The notes: generated by a model not told the origin, from the sequence alone. Positions 28,033 through 36,782 are shown, numbered from the stretch's first letter. The stretch: DNA of 64,000 nucleotides from Ruminococcus sp. (GCA_017457155.1 JAFTHZ010000015.1:124001-188000); one strand, 5' to 3'. Made by a program: numbers and translations.

Positions 28033-28899
28033 TTATGCTTTCCAGATATCCCTGTGATACAGGTTGGATTTGTATCCAATCTCGATAAAGTGGCTGTTAA
28101 GAAGTCTGGCAAGAGTCACGCTTCGGTGCTTGCCGCCTGTACAGCCGATAGCAACAACCAGCTCACTCTTTCCCTCGCCCTTATAAAGGGGAACAGAATA
28201 ATCAAGCAAGGATAGAAGCTTCTCCAGGTACTCCTGTGTCTCGGGGAACTTCATAACATACTCACGAACAGACTCATCGAGACCTGTGAGTTCCTTCAGC
28301 TCCTTGACATAATAAGGATTGGGCAGACAACGGACATCAAAGAGCAGGTCTGCCTCCAGAGGGATTCCGTACTTAAATCCAAAGGACAGGCATGTGATAA
28401 GGAATCCTGCACCCGGATCCGTGGAAAACATGGTGGTGACACGCTCCTTGAGCTGTTTGAGAGCCATATATGAGGTGTCGATTATATAATCAGCACGTGC
28501 CTTGAAGGGTTTCATAAGCTCTTTTTCGAGCTTAACGGCATCCTCGGTTGTGGCTCCGTCAAAGCTCTCAGCAAGGGGATGTTTGCGCCTTGTCTCCTTG
28601 TATCTGATAAGGAGCACATCGCTCTTTGCATCTAGAAAAAGTATCTTGTACTTTCTGCCCTCTGCATTGAACTTATGGAGCTGATCGAAGAGGTTATCAA
28701 AAACTTCTCCTCCTCTGATATCAACAACCACGGCCACACGCTTCATACGGCTATCGCTGGATTTCTCGCAGAGATCCCAGAAGGTAGAAAGCAGCAGCGG
28801 CGGAATATTATCTACACAATAATAGCCTATATCCTCCAGAGCTCTCAGAGCATGGGATTTGCCTGCTCCGGAAAGTCCAGTGATAATAATGAATTCCAT
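28033..28899 (-). CDS. rapZ: RNase adapter / nucleotide-binding protein RapZ (YvcJ)
   Basis: 288 residues with a Walker A GLSGAGKS at residues 8-15, DNIPPLLL, and the conserved C-terminal domain with CTGGKHRSV. In enteric bacteria it adapts RNase E to the GlmZ small RNA; in Firmicutes it hydrolyses GTP/ATP and affects competence. The ATG at 28899 has GGGAG upstream; a GTG three codons earlier is possible but overlaps that site. Confidence 0.94.
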   Translation of the reverse strand: MEFIIITGLSGAGKSHALRALEDIGYYCVDNIPPLLLSTFWDLCEKSSDSRMKRVAVVVDIRGGEVFDNLFDQLHKFNAEGRKYKILFLDAKSDVLLIRYKETRRKHPLAESFDGATTEDAVKLEKELMKPFKARADYIIDTSYMALKQLKERVTTMFSTDPGAGFLITCLSFGFKYGIPLEADLLFDVRCLPNPYYVKELKELTGLDESVREYVMKFPETQEYLEKLLSLLDYSVPLYKGEGKSELVVAIGCTGGKHRSVTLARLLNSHFIEIGYKSNLYHRDIWKA

Positions 28900-28930
28900 A
28901 ATAGTCACTCCCTGTATAAGTAATTTATAA

Positions 28931-29833
28931 TTATTTCAGGTGAATTATCTCTCTCTCAAGGGTGTATCCTGTTTCGTCCTTGACCTTCTTCTGGACAAGG
29001 GCTACCAGATCCATAACATCCTTGCAGGTAGCATTGCCGATATTGACAATGAAGCCTGAGTGCTTTTCGCTGACCTGAGCACCGCCGACACAAGTACCCT
29101 TGAGTCCGCATTGTTCGATGAGGGCGCCGGCAAAAGCTCCCTCGGGACGCTTGAACACGCTGCCTGCAGAGGGAAACTCCAGAGGCTGTTTTGTGATGCG
29201 TCGATTCATAAAGTCATCCATACGGGCTTTGATCTCGTCTTTATCGTCAGGAGTAAGAGAAAACTCCGCCTTGAGAATGATGCAGTCGTTTGACTTATAC
29301 ACACTGTGCCTGTAGGAAAGCTCCAGAGTATCTGCGGGGACAGTCTCGACCTTGCCCTCGGGAGTAAGATGAGTGACAGTTGTGAGCACATCTCTCATCT
29401 CTCCACCATAGGCACCGGCGTTCATGAACACCGCTCCGCCTACTGTGCCAGGAATACCAAAGGCAAACTCCAGACCTGAGAGAGAACTGCCATGGGCTAC
29501 GGAACAGAGTTTTGACAGGGTGGTACCTGCACCACAGGTAATTTTATTTTCTGAAACAGAAATATCCTTGAACTCTCCACCCAGACGTATAACCGCCTTG
29601 CGCAGTCCCTCGTCACAAATCAGCAGGTTGCTTCCATTGCCGATTATCATATAGTCAATGGAGAGCTCCCTGCAAAGAGAAAGAATATTCTCAAGCTGCA
29701 TTACTGAGCATGCAGTGATATAATAATCAGCAGGACCGCCGATATGGAAAGTTGTGTGGTTCTTCATAGGTGCGTCACAGACGCAATCTGCACCGCAGGC
29801 TGTAACGCGGGAAACAAAATCTGTATTTATCAT
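28931..29833 (-). CDS. murB: UDP-N-acetylenolpyruvoylglucosamine reductase
   Basis: 300-residue FAD enzyme that completes UDP-MurNAc synthesis. Visible family segments: NHTTFHIGGPADYYI, GSGLEFAFGIPGTVGG followed by MNAGAYGGE, the YRHSVYK tyrosine region, SAGSVFKRPEG with the catalytic serine, and a glutamate near the end. It is a type II MurB lacking the extra loop. Confidence 0.96.
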   Translation of the reverse strand: MINTDFVSRVTACGADCVCDAPMKNHTTFHIGGPADYYITACSVMQLENILSLCRELSIDYMIIGNGSNLLICDEGLRKAVIRLGGEFKDISVSENKITCGAGTTLSKLCSVAHGSSLSGLEFAFGIPGTVGGAVFMNAGAYGGEMRDVLTTVTHLTPEGKVETVPADTLELSYRHSVYKSNDCIILKAEFSLTPDDKDEIKARMDDFMNRRITKQPLEFPSAGSVFKRPEGAFAGALIEQCGLKGTCVGGAQVSEKHSGFIVNIGNATCKDVMDLVALVQKKVKDETGYTLEREIIHLK

Positions 29834-29844
29834 AATACCTCCGA

Positions 29845-30567
29845 TTATTCGAGAGGAATGTTCATCTCGGTTAAATACTTGTTCAGGTTTTCTACGCTTG
29901 AATTAATAACAAGCTCCTCAGGGAAGTCAATCTCGCTAAGCATTTTCAGCGCCTCATCTGCTCTGCCCAGCTGAGTGATAAAATGGGCGTCTGTATCAAC
30001 AGATACCCTGCAGGAATACTTTCGGCACAGCTTGGCTATCTCGATACAGTTGGGCACAAATGAAGGCTTGTGCTTGATAGAGGCGTTGTTTATCTCGATA
30101 AGCTTGCCTTTGTGCGCAAACTCCTTAATGACCTTTTCGTAGTCATAGCGAAAATAAGGCGACCCGGAATGAGCAATCATATTGATGTGGGGGTTCTCTG
30201 CCATCTTCATATATGCCTCGGTGCAGGTCTCAACGTTGACCTCATCATGGAATGTAGGCATGTGCAGGGATGCGATACAAAAATCTAGATTTGAGAGAAC
30301 CTGCTCGTCTGCATCCAGTCCCCCCTGAGCATCGGTGATATTGGCTTCGATTCCCTTGAGAACTCTGACACCACCGAAGACACGGGGTATGGCATGAAGA
30401 TTCATAAAGTAATAAGGATGAGGTGAGCCGTGCATACTCTCTCCATGGTCTGTGATGGCAAAAGCATAAAGGTTAATCTGCTGTGCGTGATTTATCATTT
30501 CCAGAGCAGTATTGTATGCATGAACAGAGGCTATTGTGTGAGTATGAAGGTCTGCAACTATTTTCAT
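29845..30567 (-). CDS. PHP-domain phosphatase/hydrolase (YcdX-like)
   Basis: 240 residues. Metal ligands of the PHP fold are in place: DLHTHT (residues 6-11), ITDHG, KGIEANI, SLHMP, IAHSG and VDTDAH. Single-domain members of this group act as phosphatases. The ATG at 30567 shares a base with the hprK stop (TGATG); an earlier in-frame ATG has no usable ribosome site. The substrate is unknown. Confidence 0.85.
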   Translation of the reverse strand: MKIVADLHTHTIASVHAYNTALEMINHAQQINLYAFAITDHGESMHGSPHPYYFMNLHAIPRVFGGVRVLKGIEANITDAQGGLDADEQVLSNLDFCIASLHMPTFHDEVNVETCTEAYMKMAENPHINMIAHSGSPYFRYDYEKVIKEFAHKGKLIEINNASIKHKPSFVPNCIEIAKLCRKYSCRVSVDTDAHFITQLGRADEALKMLSEIDFPEELVINSSVENLNKYLTEMNIPLE

Positions 30568-31538
30568 CAGAAATCCCATCCTGTGTCGATCTTTTTGTCC
30601 TGAATATTCTCCTCGCTGACATCCATACCCAGACTCTGGAGAAGCTCCTGAGCTGCATTGTATCCCATCTTCTTCTGACGGTTGTTCATAGCTGCCGCCT
30701 CAATGATAATGGCAAGGTTACGTCCGGGCTTGACAGGGATAGTCATAATAGGAACCTGAATGCCCATGATCTCGGTATATGTGTTGTCCATACCGATTCG
30801 ATCGTAGACCTTCTCGGTATCCCACTGCTCCATGTTGATGACCATATCAATCTTCTCGGTGAGCTTGACAGCACCCATACCGAAGATACGGCGGGCGTTG
30901 ATGATTCCGATACCGCGAAGCTCGATGAAGTGACGGATGTTCTCGGGAGAGGATCCAACCAGAGTACGGTTTGAAACTCGGCGGATCTCCACAGCATCGT
31001 CGGCGATGAGTCTGTGTCCGCGCTTGATAAGCTCAACGGCGATCTCTGACTTTCCGACTCCGCTGTCGCCTATCAGGAGTACACCCTCGCCATATACCTC
31101 AACCAGTACACCATGACGGGTAATACGGGGTGCAAGGACTGCATTGAGGAAGGTAATGAGAGACGCAGAAATTGAGGATGTGGTCTCGGCTGAACGAAGA
31201 ATAGGCACACCGTTGTTCTCAGCGGACTTTCTGATGGCGTCAGAGGGAGTCAGGTCTCTGGCAATAATGATTGCAGGAGGACACTTACAGAAGAGTCTGT
31301 CAATAATCTCAAACTGCTTTTCCTCATCAAACTGGCTCAGATAGGAAAACTCCGTCACACCAAAGATAATGATACGATTCTCATCAAAGAACTCCATATA
31401 TCCCGTAAGCTCAAGTCCGGGACGGAGAATATCCATGGATACGATGTTGATCTCCTCAGGATCACGGGGCATATAGAATGCCTCCAGACCACCCTCCTTG
31501 ATAACTTTGGCAAGAGAAACTGAAAACTGAGTGCTCAT
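30567..31538 (-). CDS. hprK: HPr(Ser) kinase/phosphorylase
   Basis: 323-residue control enzyme of carbon catabolite repression that phosphorylates HPr at Ser46. N-terminal domain, Walker A GDSGVGKS at about residues 157-164, LIADDAVEI with the catalytic Asp and the C-terminal signature around GRNLAIIIEAAA. The ATG at 31538 has AGAGGTG six bases upstream. It heads the long minus-strand run. A second HprK-fold protein, clearly not the same enzyme, is encoded at 60.9-61.6 kb. Confidence 0.97.
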   Translation of the reverse strand: MSTQFSVSLAKVIKEGGLEAFYMPRDPEEINIVSMDILRPGLELTGYMEFFDENRIIIFGVTEFSYLSQFDEEKQFEIIDRLFCKCPPAIIIARDLTPSDAIRKSAENNGVPILRSAETTSSISASLITFLNAVLAPRITRHGVLVEVYGEGVLLIGDSGVGKSEIAVELIKRGHRLIADDAVEIRRVSNRTLVGSSPENIRHFIELRGIGIINARRIFGMGAVKLTEKIDMVINMEQWDTEKVYDRIGMDNTYTEIMGIQVPIMTIPVKPGRNLAIIIEAAAMNNRQKKMGYNAAQELLQSLGMDVSEENIQDKKIDTGWDF

Positions 31539-31728
31539 AAAACACACCTCTTTCTGTAAAAATCAGGCTGTATAATTATATAAGAAAAATATAACACTAA
31601 TGGATATACTTATACGTTGTTTATTATAACTCAAATACGTACAAAATAAAAGGCTTTTTAAGAAAAATATGCAAAAAATATGCATATAATGATTGTTTAT
31701 TTTTTCACGAGAATCAGGAATATTCTGC

Positions 31729-31759
31729 TGAATATATCTTTCACATTCTGTGCATACTG
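31729..31759 (+). promoter_or_regulatory. Candidate sigma-G promoter of the DUF421 gene
   Basis: TGAATA (31729-31734), an 18-base spacer and CATACTG (31753-31759) match the forespore sigma-G boxes TGAATA and CATACTA with one change. The transcript start would lie near the GGGTGA ribosome site, giving a very short leader. The rest of the divergent gap 31539-31774 is AT-rich, with a duplicated AAAAATATGC and a TATAAT (31623-31628) that could serve hprK. Confidence 0.5.
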
Positions 31760-31774
31760 AATTCGGGTGATTTT

Positions 31775-32449
31775 ATGATTATTTCTGTGGTGAGAACCAT
31801 ACTGCTGTACATCTTTGTTATACTTGCGATCAGGCTTATGGGCAAAAGACAGCTCAGCGATATGCAAACCTCTGAGCTGGTTATTACCATGATTATCGCG
31901 GATATTGCATCCATACCTATGCAGAACAACTCCCAGCCTATTCTGTCAGGTATTGTGCCTATCCTCATTCTGATTGCGGCAGAAATCACCATAAGTATTC
32001 TTATGATGAAGATACCAATGCTGAGAAACGCTGTATGCGGGAAGCCTGAGATAATCATAGAGAATGGTACACTACGTCAGGATATCCTCAGAAAGCTGAG
32101 ACTTACCACCGAGGACCTTGGGGTACTGCTCAGACAAGCAGGGGTGTTCAACATACAGGATGTTCAGTACTGTATCATTGAGACCAACGGAAATATCAGC
32201 ATCCTACAAAAACCCGAAAAGCGCCAGCCAAGTATGGAAGACCTGAAACTCCCATCCAGAGACACAGGAATCGAGGCTGTTATCATCAGTGACGGAGAGC
32301 TTCTCACAACATCTATGAATCTATGTGGAATTGACGAGCAATGGCTCAGAAAAACCCTCAAAAAAGAAAAACTGAGTCCTGATGAAATAATGATGATGAC
32401 CTGCAACAAACTGAAGGAATACAGCATTATAAGGAAGTGTCAGAAATGA
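31775..32449 (+). CDS. DUF421 (YetF-like) membrane protein
   Basis: 224 residues. Two to three membrane helices (about residues 5-80, with the family string LIRMGKRQL-like AIRLMGKRQLSDM and SELVITMIIADIASIP) precede two soluble YetF repeats (NGTLRQDILRKLRLTTEDL, DGELLTTSMNLCGI). Relatives such as Bacillus YetF and the 2Duf protein reside in spore inner membranes and affect wet-heat resistance. The sigma-G-like promoter fits a forespore role. It overlaps the next gene as ATGA. Confidence 0.85.
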   Translation: MIISVVRTILLYIFVILAIRLMGKRQLSDMQTSELVITMIIADIASIPMQNNSQPILSGIVPILILIAAEITISILMMKIPMLRNAVCGKPEIIIENGTLRQDILRKLRLTTEDLGVLLRQAGVFNIQDVQYCIIETNGNISILQKPEKRQPSMEDLKLPSRDTGIEAVIISDGELLTTSMNLCGIDEQWLRKTLKKEKLSPDEIMMMTCNKLKEYSIIRKCQK

Positions 32450-32826
32450 AAAGAATACTTATTGCCGCAAGTTGTCTGATCATAGCTCTTGTGTTGTGTG
32501 TGGCGGAGTTTCTCTGTGTGACCGAAACAACAGAAAGAATCATCCTGCAAACACAGGCGGTGGTACAGGAAGTATCGCAGGGAGACACCGACTCTGCCCT
32601 GGAGAAAGCAGTGGAGCTCGAAGCCTCCTGGGAAAAATCTGTGGCAACGGTGGATATGCTGCTGTATCACGACAGTGTGGATCATATAGAAGCAGAAATC
32701 AAACAGCTGATAACCCTGCTGAAACTTGGAAAAACCTCGGAATCAATCACCACCTGCGTAGCAATCAATCAGCAGCTCAGGATTCTGAGAGAAGGGGAAT
32801 TTCTGAACCTGAAAAACCTCATATAA
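32446..32826 (+). CDS. DUF4363 family protein
   Basis: 126 residues with an N-terminal membrane anchor or signal (MKRILIAASCLIIALVLCVAEFLC) and a helical extracytoplasmic domain. DUF4363 genes regularly follow DUF421 genes in Clostridia, and the ATGA overlap here implies co-translation and a shared complex. The ATG at 32446 has AGGAAG eight bases upstream. Function unknown. Confidence 0.8.
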   Translation: MKRILIAASCLIIALVLCVAEFLCVTETTERIILQTQAVVQEVSQGDTDSALEKAVELEASWEKSVATVDMLLYHDSVDHIEAEIKQLITLLKLGKTSESITTCVAINQQLRILREGEFLNLKNLI

Positions 32827-32833
32827 ATAGAGA

Positions 32834-32860
32834 AAAGCCTCCCCTATAAAGGGAGGCTTT
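32834..32860. terminator. Bidirectional terminator between convergent genes
   Basis: 10-base stem AAAGCCTCCC / GGGAGGCTTT with a 7-base loop between the DUF4363 gene (plus) and the metal permease gene (minus). The minus-strand tail TTTTCTCTATTTAT is the better one. Confidence 0.8.
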
Positions 32861-32880
32861 GATAATATATAAAAGTTCTG

Positions 32881-33711
32881 TTATTTTCTGATTTTTTTGC
32901 TCAGAAGATTTTTTACAAATGCAATCACAGCAAAAACAAGGAACACAGCCAGATTAAAGAGAACAATGGTGGCTCCAACGGGGATATCGGATACTGTGAA
33001 AGAGGTAAAGAGACCAGCTACAACACAGAATACGGAGATAACCACAGAGGAGATAATCACTGTGAAAAACCTGCGATACAGTCTCATAGATGTAAGTGCA
33101 GGGAAAATGATAAGTGCAGAAATGAGCATTGTGCCCAGCATCCTCATTCCCACAACAATGGTGATGGCTGTGAGCAGAGATATGACCGTATTGTAGACCC
33201 CTGTGCGGATACCCGTTGCACGGGCAAAATCCTCGTCAAAGGTAATAGCGAATATCTTGTTATAAAACAAGAAGTACATAGCAATAACAAAGACTGACAG
33301 AACTATGCTGATAACAAGGTCGGATTCACCCACAGAGAGAATTGAACCGAACATATACTGCTGAAGGTTGATGTTGGTGCCGTTGATACTGGCGATAAAA
33401 ACACCAATCGCCAGTGCCGATGAAGAGATGACGGCTATGGCAGCATCTGCGCTGACCTTGCTGGTCTCTGTGATTCTCAGCAGAAAGAAAGCAGCAACCA
33501 TAACCACAGGCAAAGACAGGTATATGGGAGTTGAAAGGTTGAGCACAGCAGCAACAGACAAAGCTCCGAAGCCTACATGAGAAAGGCCGTCTCCAATCAT
33601 AGAGTACTGCTTCAGCACAAGGACAACTCCAAGCAGTGCACAACAGACAGCGATAAGAACACCAACAATGAGAGCCTTAATCATAAAGGGATGCATAAAC
33701 AACTCAAGCAT
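32881..33711 (-). CDS. znuB: ABC-3 family metal-ion permease (ZnuB/MntB-like)
   Basis: 276 residues with about eight membrane helices. Family features include VLKQYSMIGDGLSHVGFGAL near the start, EDFARATGIRTG in a cytoplasmic loop and MRMLGTMLISALIIFPALTS. It would carry zinc, manganese or iron. The start at 33711 follows a GGGGG site and overlaps the ATPase gene by eight bases; a frame extending to 33885 runs through the ATPase gene. No binding-protein gene is adjacent, so the metal cannot be assigned. Confidence 0.88.
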   Translation of the reverse strand: MLELFMHPFMIKALIVGVLIAVCCALLGVVLVLKQYSMIGDGLSHVGFGALSVAAVLNLSTPIYLSLPVVMVAAFFLLRITETSKVSADAAIAVISSSALAIGVFIASINGTNINLQQYMFGSILSVGESDLVISIVLSVFVIAMYFLFYNKIFAITFDEDFARATGIRTGVYNTVISLLTAITIVVGMRMLGTMLISALIIFPALTSMRLYRRFFTVIISSVVISVFCVVAGLFTSFTVSDIPVGATIVLFNLAVFLVFAVIAFVKNLLSKKIRK

Positions 33712-34456
33712 TCTCGATTCCCCCTCTGTTGTGAATAATAGTGCAATCATCACAGGGACAATCGGACAAAATGAACTTTCTGCCCTGATCAGAGTGAACA
33801 AACTCGTGGGTGGTTCCGAAGAAAGAAGAATTATCATCCAGACAAAGTATGTGAGTTGCGTGGCGCAGGGCGGAATTGATATCATGAGAAACCATTACCA
33901 CCCCTACCCCATCCTGTGAGAGCTTGCGAAGTAAAGAATAGAAGTCAGCTGTCACAATAGGATCAAGGGCCGATGTGGGCTCATCAAGAAGAATGAGACG
34001 GCGGGTAGCACACAAAGCTCTTGCAAGTAAGACCCGCTGCTGTTGTCCACCGGACAGGTCGCTGAATATCTTTTTTTCAAGCTCAATGATGCCCACCTGC
34101 TCCATAACTGAATGAGCCTCGACATACTGAGCCTTTGAGTATCCGAATCCGAAACGTCGTCTGCTGAGGAAACCTGACATCACAACCTCTCTCACAGAAG
34201 CAGGAAAATCCTTCTTGTGCTTGAAATGCTGAGAAAGATAGCCGATATGACTTTGCTCAAGATCGTCAGAGAATAGGATCTCTCCGCTGTACTTGCTCAT
34301 AAGTCCAAGAAGCCCTTTGATGAGTGTGGTCTTGCCTGAACCGTTCTCGCCGATGATACACAGATAATCACCCTCGTTGACGGTGAAGCTGATATCACGG
34401 ACAACAGCCTTGCCCTCATATCCCAGGCAAAGATCAGAAACAGCAAGAAGCGACAT
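33704..34456 (-). CDS. znuC: Metal-ion ABC transporter ATP-binding protein
   Basis: 250 residues: Walker A GENGSGKTT, Q-loop YLSQH, signature LSGGQQQRVLLARAL, Walker B LILLDEPTSALD and switch His in VSHD. The C-terminus is Cys-rich (SDCPCDDCTIIH), which could bind metal. The ATG at 34456 has GAAGG seven bases upstream, whereas an ATG two codons earlier is too close to it. Confidence 0.92.
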   Translation of the reverse strand: MSLLAVSDLCLGYEGKAVVRDISFTVNEGDYLCIIGENGSGKTTLIKGLLGLMSKYSGEILFSDDLEQSHIGYLSQHFKHKKDFPASVREVVMSGFLSRRRFGFGYSKAQYVEAHSVMEQVGIIELEKKIFSDLSGGQQQRVLLARALCATRRLILLDEPTSALDPIVTADFYSLLRKLSQDGVGVVMVSHDINSALRHATHILCLDDNSSFFGTTHEFVHSDQGRKFILSDCPCDDCTIIHNRGGIENA

Positions 34457-34500
34457 AAACATACCTTCTTTCTGAAATATATATACGCTGTATAATCAAA

Positions 34501-34527
34501 TATTCGGGCGGATAAACCGCCCGAATA
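34501..34527 (-). terminator. Intrinsic terminator of the secD-secF-like operon
   Basis: 11-base stem TATTCGGGCGG / CCGCCCGAATA with a 5-base loop just after the secF-like stop, followed on the minus strand by TTTGATT. Confidence 0.7.
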
Positions 34528-34547
34528 AGTAAGAATCGATAGGTGTC

Positions 34548-35195
34548 TTATGCTTTGTTTGCGTACATTCTGCAGGATACTGCCAGTGTGAACAAAACAG
34601 CAACAACTGCGCTGAGAAGTACAGGCAGAGCATAGAGCATAAGGAAAGTTGAAGAGAAAACTGCTGCCACAGCAAATCCGCAGATAATAACTGCAAGCAC
34701 AATCACAAGCATAATAAGCATTGTAGAGAAAACAGAGGAAGAAGCCTCACTATAGTTATTATCTGTGTTGTCTGTGTTCTTCTTTCTGCTGCGTCTGACA
34801 GAGAAGCGGCTGAAGAAGATAACAGATGTGGCATAGGAAATACATACTCCTGCCAGTGCTGTTGCAAAGGTGGTATTTCCCAGAGGTGCACGACAGATGA
34901 TGCAAAGGAAAAATGCAACAAGAGCAGACACCGCTGCACCCAGACCGCTGCAAAGTCCCATAAGGACTCCCTGCTTGCGGAAACGGATGACAAAATACAA
35001 AAGCACCAAACCTGCCGCAAAAACAGCAGAAAGAATAGTTTTGAGGACAACTGCTAATCCAAGATTCAGCATTGTGTATGCAGGATCGGTGTTACCTCCG
35101 AGAATTGCAAGAAGGGCAACTCCTGCAACAAGGATAACCGCAGGGATAATAATCATTACTTTGAAAAGCTTGCTGAAATTCAATGTTTTTTTCAT
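34548..35195 (-). CDS. Divergent SecF-like membrane protein
   Basis: 215 residues with about six membrane helices. The placement after a SecD-like gene, an N-terminal helix and the helix ending YFVIRFRKQGVLMGL (SecF has YIxxRF) point to SecF. The helix that normally carries GYSINDTIVVFDR reads CISYATSVIFFSR, so the proton-relay Asp is Thr (about residue 123). The ATG at 35195 has GGAGGTG upstream and overlaps the secD-like stop as ATGA. It might be an assembly partner rather than a proton-driven motor. Confidence 0.65.
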   Translation of the reverse strand: MKKTLNFSKLFKVMIIIPAVILVAGVALLAILGGNTDPAYTMLNLGLAVVLKTILSAVFAAGLVLLYFVIRFRKQGVLMGLCSGLGAAVSALVAFFLCIICRAPLGNTTFATALAGVCISYATSVIFFSRFSVRRSRKKNTDNTDNNYSEASSSVFSTMLIMLVIVLAVIICGFAVAAVFSSTFLMLYALPVLLSAVVAVLFTLAVSCRMYANKA

Positions 35196-36622
35196 TTCTT
35201 TGCACCTCCGAAAAGTGAAGGCTTGCTCAGGCAACTGAAGCTGTAGAGGCTGCGGAGCATAAGCTGAGGAACAAAATAGCCTGTGATACAGTTTGCGATT
35301 GCACCGATAAACAGAACAATGCAGAAGTTATATACACCGCTGACTACGCTGCCGCCAAATATCGCGATGCTGAGTCCGCTTGTGCCAAATAAGAACAGTC
35401 CAACAAGGGAAATCACAGCAAGAACAACGCTCATGTCGAGGATTGTATTACGGGAATCCTTGATACCAACAGTAACAGCGTTACCCATTACTGAGCCGTG
35501 ACGCAGCTCTGTGCGAATCTTCTCAGCTATGAGACCTGAGCTGAATACTGTGAGCAGAACCGAAACTGCAAGTCCTGCCATACCTGCTACGGACATCATA
35601 ATGCCTCCATCAACAAGGAAGCCTGTGATAAATGCAAGAAGCACAGCACACTGGAGTACCATTGCAAACACAGATACAACACCGGACAGGCGGTATCTGA
35701 TAATCATAATAACAGCAATAGCCACAAGTGCAGCCAGTCCTGCAAAAAGAACGATATTGCCGGAATCATTGCCAACAGAAGGAGCAACAGACTGAACTGA
35801 TACGACAGAAAGGTCTGCAGTGGGCAGAACTCCTGTGTCGATAATAGCTGTGAAGAGCTTTGCCTTTTGCTGAGTCATACCCTCGTTAGTAAAGGTAAAC
35901 TCTCCGTAGGTGTTAGCCTCCTCTACCTGCTGCATGGAAAGCATAACATTATCAAGCCAGATAGAAACCGTTCCGCCATAGTAGTAGCCTGTGTCGGGAC
36001 TGGTTGCATTTGCAAGAGTCACAAGACCTGTCTCATCATACAGAACGCTGACCCAGTAGGTCTCTGTGCCCTCGGAGGTATCCTTGAACCACTGAACCTC
36101 GGATACGTTGTCAGTGCCAAGAATAATCTGAAGAGAATCCTCGGTGGGATTTGTGAACTTCTGGCTGTTGGATGAGTCGATGGATGCGTCGGTGTATGAT
36201 GATCCGCCTCTGAGGGTAAGATCGCCATAGGTTGTCAGATAAGAAGCAACCTCCGCTGCAGAGTACTCACAGTCTACGTCGTTGGGCACAACAAGTGAAA
36301 CTGTCTGCTGTGCGCGGTTGACATAGACCTCGTAATCCTTAAGGCCGAATTTTGCGGCACGATCCTCGATAACCTGTGCGGTATCATGAAGAACATCTGT
36401 AGAAATCTGAGGTGCCTCATCTCCTGAGGCAGCATTGGGCACACCAAGGATAACCTTTGCTCCGCCACCGATATCTATTCCCCTGTCAACATCCTCAAGA
36501 CCTCTGATTACTGTCTGCTCGAAATCACCTTTGTAGTAGCTGAAACCACATACTGTGAGCACTGAGAAAACAATAATAAGCAGTGCGATGATGACGGAGA
36601 TGGATTTGCCGAGTCTTTTCAT
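35192..36622 (-). CDS. Divergent SecD-like membrane protein
   Basis: 476 residues: one N-terminal helix, a SecD P1-like entry (VDRGIDIGGGAKVILG for RGLDLxGG), a large extracytoplasmic domain (about 50-290) and a C-terminal five-helix bundle. The helix aligned with AVDANVLIFERI in typical SecD reads TVFSSGLIAEKI, so the essential Asp is Phe360. EKIRTELRHG and ILDMSVV keep family shape. GGAGGT lies nine bases before the ATG at 36622. Role in export is inferred and possibly altered. Confidence 0.7.
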   Translation of the reverse strand: MKRLGKSISVIIALLIIVFSVLTVCGFSYYKGDFEQTVIRGLEDVDRGIDIGGGAKVILGVPNAASGDEAPQISTDVLHDTAQVIEDRAAKFGLKDYEVYVNRAQQTVSLVVPNDVDCEYSAAEVASYLTTYGDLTLRGGSSYTDASIDSSNSQKFTNPTEDSLQIILGTDNVSEVQWFKDTSEGTETYWVSVLYDETGLVTLANATSPDTGYYYGGTVSIWLDNVMLSMQQVEEANTYGEFTFTNEGMTQQKAKLFTAIIDTGVLPTADLSVVSVQSVAPSVGNDSGNIVLFAGLAALVAIAVIMIIRYRLSGVVSVFAMVLQCAVLLAFITGFLVDGGIMMSVAGMAGLAVSVLLTVFSSGLIAEKIRTELRHGSVMGNAVTVGIKDSRNTILDMSVVLAVISLVGLFLFGTSGLSIAIFGGSVVSGVYNFCIVLFIGAIANCITGYFVPQLMLRSLYSFSCLSKPSLFGGAKK

Positions 36623-36641
36623 AGAATCAGACCTCCGTAAC

Positions 36642-36686
36642 AAAAAAAATAACTCTGCTAAGTCATAACAGACTAACAGAGTTATT
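36642..36686 (-). terminator. Terminator-like hairpin at the 5' end of the secD message
   Basis: AATAACTCTG / CAGAGTTATT with inner AGTC / GACT pairs, followed on the minus strand by eight T, then the secD ribosome site. It sits between the secD promoter and the start codon, so it must act as attenuator, 5'-end stabiliser or terminator for the upstream aminotransferase gene. Confidence 0.65.
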
Positions 36687-36712
36687 ATAAATTTATTTGA
36701 GTTAAAAGTCAA
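36684..36712 (-). promoter_or_regulatory. Consensus sigma-A promoter of the secD-secF-like operon
   Basis: TTGACT (36707-36712), a 17-base spacer and TATAAT (36684-36689). The -10 box overlaps the first bases of the terminator-like hairpin, so the RNA would begin inside its 5' arm. Confidence 0.75.
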
Positions 36713-36782
36713 TGATTAAGAGGAAAAATACAGTTTTCTGTCACAAAACATAAACTGCAGGATTTATCTGTTAAAAACAATC

